A stretch of 12,691 nt of DNA. Source: Rhodoferax sp. (GTDB lineage Bacteria > Pseudomonadota > Gammaproteobacteria > Burkholderiales > Burkholderiaceae_C). Numbering within the stretch: the stretch's first letter is position 1; every line of letters begins with the position of its first letter. The stretch is taken from contig JADGRK010000037.1 in the NCBI GenBank assembly GCA_017880985.1, positions 1-12,691 of the forward strand, given 5' to 3'. Shown here piece by piece: positions 6,669 through 12,691 of this stretch. Under the pieces are notes generated by a model that had not been told where the DNA came from, ran no database searches, and worked only from the letters and a program-made list of their open reading frames with translations. The position numbers were made by a program, and so were the translations under genes.

Positions 6669-7439
6669 TTACTGGGCTGCCCAACCGCCATCCATGTTCC
6701 AGGCGACGCCGCGCACATTGTTGCCAGCGGGGGAGCAGAAGAATAGCGCGAGCGCACCCAGTTCCTCCGGCGTGGTGAATTGCAGCGAGGGCTCCTTTTC
6801 GCCCAGCAGTTGTCTGGTCGCTGCTTCATTGCTGATACCGCCGGTCGCCGCTTTGGCATCAACCTGCTTCTGCACCAGCGGTGTCAGCACCCAGCCCGGG
6901 CAAATGGCGTTGCAAGTGACGCCGGTGGTGGCGTTTTCCAGCGCTGTGACCTTGGTGAAACCGACCAAGCCGTGCTTGGCGGTCACGTAAGCGGATTTTT
7001 CGGCAGAAGCCACCAGGCCGTGGACCGAGGCGACATTGATGATGCGACCCCAGTTTGCTTTTTGCATGGCCGGCAGCGCGAGGCGGGTGGCGTGAAAAGC
7101 ACTATTCAGGTTGATGGCGATGATGGCGTCCCAGCGTTCAATTGGGAAGTTCTCGATCCGTGCGACGTGCTGGATGCCGGCGTTATTGACCAGAATATCG
7201 ACCCGGCCAAACTGGGCCGCAGCGTACTTCATCATGGCTTCAATCTCTACCGGCTTGCTCATATCGGCGCCGTGATAAGCCACTTTGACGCCCAGAGCCG
7301 CCACTTCGGCCTTCGGGCCTTCGACGTCACCAAAGCCGTTCAGAACGATGTTGGCACCCTGTTGCGCCAGCGCTTTGGCCAGCCCGAGGCCAATGCCGCT
7401 GGTGGATCCGGTGACGAGGGCGGTTTTGCCTTTTAGCAT
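6669..7439 (-). CDS. bdhA: D-3-hydroxybutyrate dehydrogenase (short-chain dehydrogenase family)
   Basis: A 256-residue cytoplasmic NAD-dependent short-chain dehydrogenase that interconverts (R)-3-hydroxybutyrate and acetoacetate, usually in the use of poly-hydroxybutyrate. It has the cofactor motif TGSTSGIG (10-17), NNAG (85-88), and the catalytic residues Asn110, Ser138, Tyr151 and Lys155. Substrate-carboxylate residues known from the Pseudomonas fragi enzyme (as I recall them: Gln94, His144, Lys152, Gln196) correspond, with a constant shift of four, to Gln90, His140, Lys148 and Gln192 here. This favours 3-hydroxybutyrate dehydrogenase over other SDR enzymes such as FabG. The ATG at 7439 has GGAG seven bases upstream and fits the family length; the open frame continues 10 codons further. 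It is divergent from the alpha/beta hydrolase gene. The stop codon is directly followed by a repeat element. Confidence 0.93.
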   Translation of the reverse strand: MLKGKTALVTGSTSGIGLGLAKALAQQGANIVLNGFGDVEGPKAEVAALGVKVAYHGADMSKPVEIEAMMKYAAAQFGRVDILVNNAGIQHVARIENFPIERWDAIIAINLNSAFHATRLALPAMQKANWGRIINVASVHGLVASAEKSAYVTAKHGLVGFTKVTALENATTGVTCNAICPGWVLTPLVQKQVDAKAATGGISNEAATRQLLGEKEPSLQFTTPEELGALALFFCSPAGNNVRGVAWNMDGGWAAQ

Positions 7440-7541
7440 GCTGTTTCTCCGTAAATGGGTCGGGCACAATGTGATTGAATTAGGATGTCACGATTATGAC
7501 GGCCTTGATCACAGCGATCTTGGCAAACCCCTATCTTCACC
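7440..7541. promoter_or_regulatory. divergent intergenic region between bdhA and hydrolase-relA-sbcB
   Basis: A 102-bp gap that should carry promoters for both directions. On the minus strand CATAAT, one mismatch from the -10 consensus, occurs at 7498-7493, but the -35 position is poor. On the plus strand nothing convincing is seen. TGTGA at 7470-7474 and TCACG at 7488-7492 are 13 bp apart, too far for a CRP site. Confidence 0.35.
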
Positions 7542-8438
7542 ATGTCTGAACCTACGCTCAATTACGTCCTCTGTCCTGACGCCTCGGGCGGCCACCGCAT
7601 GGCTTATTGGCAATGGGGCAACCCGAATGCCGGGCATGTCGTGCTCTGCGTGCATGGCCTGACGCGCCAGGGGCGTGACTTTGATGTGCTGGCGCAGGCA
7701 CTGTGCGCGAAGGCAGGCGACACGATTCGGGTGGTCTGTCCGGACCTGGCCGGTCGCGGTAAAAGTGATTGGCTGAAAGACCCGATGGGCTATCAGATTC
7801 CCAACTACGCGGCCGATATGCTGGTTTTGTTGGCACAGCTTCAACCCACCACGCTGGACTGGCTGGGCACCAGCCTGGGTGGGTTGATCGGCATGGTGGT
7901 GGCGGGGCAGGCAGCGTTGCCGGCGTTCGCCAAAATTCGTCGTCTGGTGCTCAACGATGTCGGGCCGGTCATCGAGTGGCAGGCTTTGCAGCGCATTGGC
8001 CTTTATTTGGGTAATACGGGTCAGTTTGCGTCGGAACAAGAGGCGGCTGATGCTTTGTGGATGATTGCCAGCAGCTTTGGGCCGCACACGCCGGCACAGT
8101 GGCTGGCCTTGACGCGCCCCATGCTCAAGCCGCTCGTTGGCACGCCCGGCGCTCTGACGCTGCATTACGACCCGGCACTGGCGTTGCCATTTAGTGCCCT
8201 CACGCTGGAGTCTGCGGCGCAGGGCGAAGCCTTGCTGTGGCAGGCCTATGACCAGATCACCGCCCGCACCCTGTTGATTCGCGGTGCCGATTCTGATTTG
8301 CTCTCGGTCGCGACGGCACGGGCCATGACACAGCGCGGCCCCAAAGCACGCCTGGTGGAGTTTGCCGGCGTCGGCCATGCACCGACCTTCATTGCCGACG
8401 ATCAGGTGCAAACCGTGTCGTCGTTCCTGCTTGAATAG
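7542..8438 (+). CDS. alpha/beta hydrolase
   Basis: A 298-residue alpha/beta-fold hydrolase, probably cytoplasmic as no signal peptide is seen. The oxyanion-hole region is HGLTRQGRDF (39-48), the nucleophile elbow is GTSLGG with Ser111, the likely acid is Asp252 in RGADSDLL, and the catalytic His279 lies in GVGHAP. The substrate cannot be read from these motifs. Its neighbour in the opposite direction is 3-hydroxybutyrate dehydrogenase, so an ester or oligomer of 3-hydroxybutyrate is one guess, with no direct evidence. The gene ends 18 bp before relA, and the two are probably co-transcribed. The ATG at 7542 has no clear Shine-Dalgarno site, but the N-terminal sequence after it is family-like and no better start is nearby. 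Confidence 0.88.
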   Translation: MSEPTLNYVLCPDASGGHRMAYWQWGNPNAGHVVLCVHGLTRQGRDFDVLAQALCAKAGDTIRVVCPDLAGRGKSDWLKDPMGYQIPNYAADMLVLLAQLQPTTLDWLGTSLGGLIGMVVAGQAALPAFAKIRRLVLNDVGPVIEWQALQRIGLYLGNTGQFASEQEAADALWMIASSFGPHTPAQWLALTRPMLKPLVGTPGALTLHYDPALALPFSALTLESAAQGEALLWQAYDQITARTLLIRGADSDLLSVATARAMTQRGPKARLVEFAGVGHAPTFIADDQVQTVSSFLLE

Positions 8439-8441
8439 ATT

Positions 8442-8446
8442 GAGGA
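8442..8446 (+). promoter_or_regulatory. ribosome binding site of relA
   Basis: GAGGA lies 10 bases before the ATG at 8457 and just three bases after the hydrolase stop codon. It supports this start for relA and independent initiation within the operon. Confidence 0.6.
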
Positions 8447-8456
8447 TCAACCACGG

Positions 8457-10637
8457 ATGAACAGTCTCTCAGCGGCGTCCCCGCCAGAACCGGCGCAAGC
8501 GCTGGCGCGCGCCCGTGCCTTTGCTGAGCCACTGCTGGCCCGCGAAACGCTGGACACTGGCGAGAACACGCTGGCGCATGCCGATGCGGTGGCGGCCATT
8601 CTCAAGATCATCGGCGGCTCCGAGGCGATGCAGGCCGCGAGCTACCTGGTCTATGCCTGCGACCACCTGAACAAGCCGCAGGAAGTGATCGCCAAGGCTT
8701 TTGGCGACAATTTGGCCGCGCTGGCCATTGAGACCACCAAGCTGATGCGGGTGCAGCGCCAGGCACAGCATGCGCAGGTGGCAAGTGCCCGGGCCGCCAG
8801 CGCCGTTGCGATGGCGCAAACGGTGGCCGCTCAAACTGAAAATGTACGCAAGATGCTGCTGGCGTTCTCGCGTGACCTGCGGGTGGTGATGCTGCGCCTG
8901 GCCTCACGCCTGCAAACGCTGCGCCATTTTGTGTCTTGCAAGCAGGTGCCGCCGGCCGGTCTGGCGAATGAAGCGCTGCAGGTATTTGCGCCGTTGGCCG
9001 ATCGGCTGGGCATCTGGGAAATCAAGTGGGAGATGGAAGATCTGGCGTTTCGGTTTCTGGAGCCTGACAGCTATCGGCAGGTGGCTGACTTGCTGGCCGA
9101 AGAGCGCTCCGAGCGGGAGGCTGACATCGCCCATTTGCGCGCTCAGTTGCAGGCTGAGCTGCAAGCGAACGGGATCGTTGCCACGGTGCAGGGGCGACCC
9201 AAGCACATCTACAGCATTGTCAAAAAGATGCGTGGCAAGTCGCTCAATTTTGATCAGGTTTACGACATCCGCGCACTGCGTGTCGTGGTGGCGAGCATTC
9301 CCGATTGCTACGCCGTCTTGAGCTTGGTGCACAGCCAATTCACACCGATTACCGAAGAATTTGACGACTACATCGCCAAGCCCAAAGCCAATGGTTACCA
9401 GTCCTTGCACACGGTGGTGCGCGACGCAACCGGGCAAGCGATCGAGATACAAATCCGCACCCAGGCCATGCATGACCATGCCGAGCACGGCGTGGCCGCG
9501 CACTGGGCTTACAAGGAGGCGGGTGTCAAAGGCTATGCCGGAGTCTCGGCCAGTGGCGCTTATGAGGCCAAGATTGCCGTGCTGCGCCAATTGCTGGCGT
9601 GGGAGCGCGACCTGTCGGGCACGACGGCGCAAGCGGTCGGTCTTGATGATCGCATCTATGTTTTGACGCCTGATGCGGCGATTGTTGAATTGCCGCAGGG
9701 TGCGACTGCGGTGGACTTTGCCTACAGCGTGCACACCAACCTGGGGCACCGCTGCCGCGGCGCGCGCGTTGATGGCGTCATGGTGCCGCTCAACACACCA
9801 CTCAAAAATGGGCAAACGGTCGAAGTCACGGTCGTCAAGGAAGGCGGCCCCTCGCGTGATTGGCTCAATCCCGAATTGGGCTACCTGGCCGGGCATCGGG
9901 CGCGTGCCAAAGTGCGTGCCTGGTTCAACGCACTGGCCCTGAATGAGACCGTGGCGAAAGGCCGCGAAGCGGTCGAAAAACTGCTACAGCGCGAAGGCAA
10001 GACCGCATTCAATCTCGAAGATCTGGCCGGCAAACTGGGTTTTAACTCGGCCGATGATCTGTTTGAGGTGGTCGGCAAAGACGAGTTTTCACTGCGCAAT
10101 ATCGAGATCGTGCTGCGCCCACCCGAGCCGGTGCTGTCTGACGATGAGCCGCTGCTGAAAAAGCCGCGCAGCAGCGTCAGTCCGGCCAAAGGGGGGGTGC
10201 TGGTGGTGGGGGTTGATTCGCTCATGACGCAATTAGCCAAGTGCTGCCGACCAGCGCCGCCGGATCCGATTCGTGGCTTTGTCACGCGCGGAAAAGGTGT
10301 CAGTGTGCACCGGGTTGACTGCTCCAACTTGCGGGAAATGATTGCCAAAAATGGTGAGCGGGTGATCGAGGTGCAGTGGGGGCAAAGCCAGGCTGCCGAT
10401 GCAGCGGTCTATCCGGTGGACATTGCCATCCAGGCGGCTGACCGACAAGGACTGCTGCGCGATCTTTCCGAGGTATTTACCAAGGAAAAGATGAACGTGA
10501 TTGGCGTGCAGACCCAGTCGATCAAGGGCACTGCCTGGATGACGTTTACGATCGAAGTGTCGGATGCGGTGCGTCTGCATAAGGTGCTGGCGGTGGTGGC
10601 AGAGTTGCCCGGCGTGCGCTCGGCGCGCAGAAAGTGA
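8457..10637 (+). CDS. relA: RelA, (p)ppGpp synthetase (monofunctional type)
   Basis: A 726-residue long RelA/SpoT homolog; RelA makes (p)ppGpp on starved ribosomes. Domains: a degenerate HD hydrolase domain (about 40-160), the synthetase domain (about 240-350, with GRPKHIYSIVKKM, YDIRALRVVV and KPKANGYQSLHT), the TGS domain (about 398-458), a helical region, the zinc-finger-like CC region (Cys596, Cys597 in KCCRPAPPD) and a C-terminal ACT domain (about 652-723). The HDxxED motif of active hydrolases is missing (VYACDHLNKP stands in its place), as is the downstream ADRLHN motif (ASRLQT). The synthetase loop reads EFDD (301-304), the EXDD type of monofunctional RelA, whereas bifunctional Rel/SpoT have RXKD. 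So it should synthesise but not hydrolyse; a separate SpoT is expected elsewhere. A GAGGA site supports the start. The stop overlaps a possible GTG start of sbcB. Confidence 0.96.
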   Translation: MNSLSAASPPEPAQALARARAFAEPLLARETLDTGENTLAHADAVAAILKIIGGSEAMQAASYLVYACDHLNKPQEVIAKAFGDNLAALAIETTKLMRVQRQAQHAQVASARAASAVAMAQTVAAQTENVRKMLLAFSRDLRVVMLRLASRLQTLRHFVSCKQVPPAGLANEALQVFAPLADRLGIWEIKWEMEDLAFRFLEPDSYRQVADLLAEERSEREADIAHLRAQLQAELQANGIVATVQGRPKHIYSIVKKMRGKSLNFDQVYDIRALRVVVASIPDCYAVLSLVHSQFTPITEEFDDYIAKPKANGYQSLHTVVRDATGQAIEIQIRTQAMHDHAEHGVAAHWAYKEAGVKGYAGVSASGAYEAKIAVLRQLLAWERDLSGTTAQAVGLDDRIYVLTPDAAIVELPQGATAVDFAYSVHTNLGHRCRGARVDGVMVPLNTPLKNGQTVEVTVVKEGGPSRDWLNPELGYLAGHRARAKVRAWFNALALNETVAKGREAVEKLLQREGKTAFNLEDLAGKLGFNSADDLFEVVGKDEFSLRNIEIVLRPPEPVLSDDEPLLKKPRSSVSPAKGGVLVVGVDSLMTQLAKCCRPAPPDPIRGFVTRGKGVSVHRVDCSNLREMIAKNGERVIEVQWGQSQAADAAVYPVDIAIQAADRQGLLRDLSEVFTKEKMNVIGVQTQSIKGTAWMTFTIEVSDAVRLHKVLAVVAELPGVRSARRK

Positions 10638-10645
10638 TTCCTGTC

Positions 10646-12103
10646 ATGACACCATCACCGACCCAGCACACCTTCCTCTGGCACGACTACGAGACTTTTG
10701 GTGCCAACACACGGCGCGACCGCCCAGCCCAGTTTGCGGCGATTCGTACCGATGCCGGGCTGAATCAAATCGGTGAGCCGAGCATGCTGTACTGCCAGCC
10801 AGCCAACGATTTTTTGCCTGATCCGCAGTCGTGCTTGATCACCGGCATCACGCCGCAAGAGTGTCTGGAAAAAGGAATTCCAGAGTACCAGTTTGCGGCC
10901 CAGATCGAGCAGGCCCTCAGTCAACCCGGTACCGTCGGCGTGGGCTACAACAGCATCCGCTTTGACGACGAGATCACGCGCTTCATGTTCTGGCGCAACC
11001 TGATCGACCCGTATGCGCGCGAATGGCAAAACGACTGCGGCCGCTGGGACCTGCTGGACGTGGTGCGCAGCGCCTACGCGCTGCGACCTGACGGCATCCA
11101 ATGGCCGACCAAACCGGATGGCAAGCCCAGCTTCAAGCTGACTGACTTGACTGCTGCCAATGGCTTGCTGCATGAATCTGCCCACGATGCCTTGAGCGAC
11201 GTGCGCGCCACCATCGCATTGGCGCGGTTGATCAAGACAACGCAACCCAAATTGTTTGACTTTTGCTTTGGCCTGCACAAAAAAGACCACGTCATGGCAG
11301 AGCTCGGGCTGCCCACAGCCAAGGCGCAGGCGAGGCCTTTTTTGCATATCTCGGGCATGTTTGCCCCCGAGCGCGGCTGTCTCGCCCTGATGTGGCCGCT
11401 GGCCATGCACCCGGGTAATAAAAATGAGTTGTTGGCGTGGGATTTGGCCCAGGACCCGAGTGAGCTGGCCAGCTTGAATGCCGAGCAGATTCGCCTGCGC
11501 CTGTTTACCAAGACTGATGATTTGCCTGCGGGGGTGACTCGCTTACCGGTCAAATCAGTGCATCTGAACAAATCACCGATGGTGATGCGAAACCTCAAAG
11601 TGCTCAGCCCGGCCATGGCGCAGCGCTGGGGGTTGGACTTGCCAGTACAGCTGCAGCACGCAGCGGTAGCGCGCGACTTGCCGGACATGAGCGCCATTTG
11701 GGCGCAGGTGTTTACCCGAGTGGACGCCGGGCCGATGGATGTGGATGAAGACCTGTATGGCGGCTTTGTCGGCAACTCGGATCGCCGCCGCTTGAACGAC
11801 TTGCGCCAGCGCCAACCTGAAGAGCTTGCCAGCGCACGGCCAGCGTTCGACGATGCGCGCCTGGGCGAGTTGCTGTGGCGCTACCGGGCGCGCAATTTTC
11901 CGCACAGCCTGAGCGCTGACGAGTTGGCGCGTTGGGAAGCGCATCGTGCGGCGCGGCTATTTGAAGGCCAGGGTGGGGCACGCACGGTGGAGGCGCTGTC
12001 GGCCGAGATTGACCAATTGTCCGACGCGGCCAGTGAGCGCGATGAACAGATTTTGGGGGCGCTGTATGACTATGCCGAGCTGATCGCGCCGCAACGGCCA
12101 TGA
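10646..12103 (+). CDS. sbcB: exodeoxyribonuclease I
   Basis: A 485-residue exonuclease I, which degrades single-stranded DNA 3' to 5' and acts in recombination and mismatch repair; E. coli SbcB has 475 residues. The DEDDh active site is visible: Asp14 and Glu16 in WHDYETFG, Asp108 in GYNSIRFDDE, His180 and Asp185 in ESAHDALSDV. DRPAQFAAIRTD, LITGITPQE, GRWDLLDVVRSAYALRP and the late NYRARNFP-like stretch (RYRARNFPHSL) also match SbcB throughout, so the protein appears complete. The ATG at 10646 lies 8 bp after the relA stop. An in-frame GTG at 10634 would overlap that stop as GTGA and add four residues; the choice is uncertain because both have only a weak upstream purine run. The gene is very likely co-transcribed with relA. 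It ends 95 bp before the convergent upp gene. Confidence 0.95.
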   Translation: MTPSPTQHTFLWHDYETFGANTRRDRPAQFAAIRTDAGLNQIGEPSMLYCQPANDFLPDPQSCLITGITPQECLEKGIPEYQFAAQIEQALSQPGTVGVGYNSIRFDDEITRFMFWRNLIDPYAREWQNDCGRWDLLDVVRSAYALRPDGIQWPTKPDGKPSFKLTDLTAANGLLHESAHDALSDVRATIALARLIKTTQPKLFDFCFGLHKKDHVMAELGLPTAKAQARPFLHISGMFAPERGCLALMWPLAMHPGNKNELLAWDLAQDPSELASLNAEQIRLRLFTKTDDLPAGVTRLPVKSVHLNKSPMVMRNLKVLSPAMAQRWGLDLPVQLQHAAVARDLPDMSAIWAQVFTRVDAGPMDVDEDLYGGFVGNSDRRRLNDLRQRQPEELASARPAFDDARLGELLWRYRARNFPHSLSADELARWEAHRAARLFEGQGGARTVEALSAEIDQLSDAASERDEQILGALYDYAELIAPQRP

Positions 12104-12131
12104 TCCTAGTTAATCTCTTGCGGTTGCCGTT

Positions 12132-12181
12132 TGCTACTAAACAAATAGCTGCTTACGCAAGCAATGCGGGGGCTAGAGCCC
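12132..12181 (+). repeat. interspersed repeat copy C between sbcB and upp
   Basis: A 50-bp core starting with TGCTACTAAACAAATAGCT. It aligns without gaps to the copies at 6619-6668 (minus strand; 34/50) and 2363-2412 (32/50). It can form GCTA/TAGC, TGCTT-ACGC-AAGCA and GGGC-TAGA-GCCC hairpins in a row. A tail (GATTTGGCATA) runs to just before the upp stop at 12199. With convergent genes on both sides it may act as, or sit at, a transcription end; there is no strong T run. Confidence 0.75.
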
Positions 12182-12198
12182 GATTTGGCATATAAAAT

Positions 12199-12691
12199 TC
12201 ACTGCGTCCCAAAAATCCGGTCGCCGGCATCGCCGAGCCCGGGCAGGATGTAGCCGTGGCTGTTGAGTTGGCGGTCAATGGCGGCGGTGTAGATCGGCAC
12301 ATCCGGGTGCGCTTTGCGCAGCGTGGCAATGCCTTCGGGGCAGGTCAACAGGCAGAGAAATTTGATCGATTTGGGATGGGTCGCCTTGACGCGGTCAATC
12401 GCCGCCACTGCTGAGTTGCCGGTGGCCAGCATCGGGTCCACCACCACTACGTCGCGCTCCTGCATGTCTTTGGGCATCTTGAAGTAATACTCCACCGCCC
12501 GCAGCGTTTTGGGGTCCCGGTACAGACCAATGTGACCGACCCGCGCACCAGGCACCACCGTCAGCATGCCGTCCAGAATGCCGGTGCCGGCGCGCAGGAT
12601 CGAGACCAGCACCAGTTTCTTGCCGTCAATCATCCTGGCGGTCATCTTCTCCAGCGGGGTCTCGATCTCCACGTCGACCTCAAAGGCGCGC
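12199..12691 (-). CDS. upp: uracil phosphoribosyltransferase, C-terminal part (5' end outside window)
   Basis: The enzyme salvages uracil with PRPP to give UMP. About 163 residues of a usual ~208 are present; the gene runs off the right edge, so the start is not seen. The PRPP-binding loop is VVVDPMLATGNSA, and the uracil-binding end is YILPGLGDAGDRIFGT, with the stop TGA at 12201-12199. The segment KKLVLVSILRAGTGILDGML also matches the family. The GTG at 12672 is an internal Val codon, because family-like sequence continues upstream of it to the window edge. It is convergent with sbcB, with a repeat element between them. Confidence 0.95.
   Translation of the reverse strand, partial: RAFEVDVEIETPLEKMTARMIDGKKLVLVSILRAGTGILDGMLTVVPGARVGHIGLYRDPKTLRAVEYYFKMPKDMQERDVVVVDPMLATGNSAVAAIDRVKATHPKSIKFLCLLTCPEGIATLRKAHPDVPIYTAAIDRQLNSHGYILPGLGDAGDRIFGTQ

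Noticed and set aside
7470..7492. TGTGA and TCACG words that could be a CRP site
   Set aside because: They are 13 bp apart instead of the 6 bp needed.
8904..9896. 330-codon minus-strand frame inside relA
   Set aside because: It is opposite the RelA synthetase and TGS domains and resembles no protein I know.

Overview
The window looks like core chromosome of a betaproteobacterium, most likely a Comamonadaceae (Rhodoferax/Polaromonas-like) species. I infer this from high-GC, tightly packed genes whose products are proteobacterial housekeeping proteins (RelA, exonuclease I, OmpR/EnvZ, Upp, YgiQ), from a poly-hydroxybutyrate-type enzyme (3-hydroxybutyrate dehydrogenase), and from three copies of a short interspersed repeat of a kind I recall as common in Comamonadaceae. 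No tRNA, rRNA, CRISPR array, prophage or transposase gene is visible.

Layout, left to right. (1) 1-450 is the 3' end of a long-chain/isovaleryl-type acyl-CoA dehydrogenase. It meets, tail to tail and with a 29-bp overlap, a YihG-type acyltransferase on the minus strand (422-1330). (2) A 181-bp divergent gap leads to ygiQ (1512-3920), a radical SAM protein whose variable linker contains one copy of the interspersed repeat read in frame. (3) After a weak, possibly two-way terminator, the minus strand carries an ompR-envZ two-component operon (6094 down to 3948) with a 4-base stop/start overlap. (4) Divergent from ompR is a 91-residue predicted secreted helical protein (6259-6534); the shared gap holds an inverted pair of TTTGTAACA words resembling OmpR box cores. 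(5) 6535-6668 holds no gene: it has a REP-like palindrome and the second repeat copy, which ends right at the stop codon of 3-hydroxybutyrate dehydrogenase (bdhA, 7439 down to 6669). (6) A 102-bp divergent gap leads to a plus-strand cluster: alpha/beta hydrolase (7542-8438), relA (8457-10637) and sbcB, exonuclease I (10646-12103), with gaps of 18 bp and 8 bp, probably one operon. (7) The third repeat copy fills the gap between the convergent ends of sbcB and upp (uracil phosphoribosyltransferase, 12199 to the window edge, its 5' end missing).

Functional links are mostly inference. ompR-envZ is a classic membrane-sensing pair and may control its own promoter and the small envelope protein. bdhA feeds 3-hydroxybutyrate into acetoacetate metabolism, and the adjacent hydrolase could act in the same area, but nothing in its sequence proves that. 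The probable co-transcription of relA and sbcB puts (p)ppGpp synthesis next to a recombination nuclease. No gap exceeds about 180 bp. I found no clearly new defence or metabolic system; the most unusual signal is the interspersed repeat family, especially the copy translated inside ygiQ.
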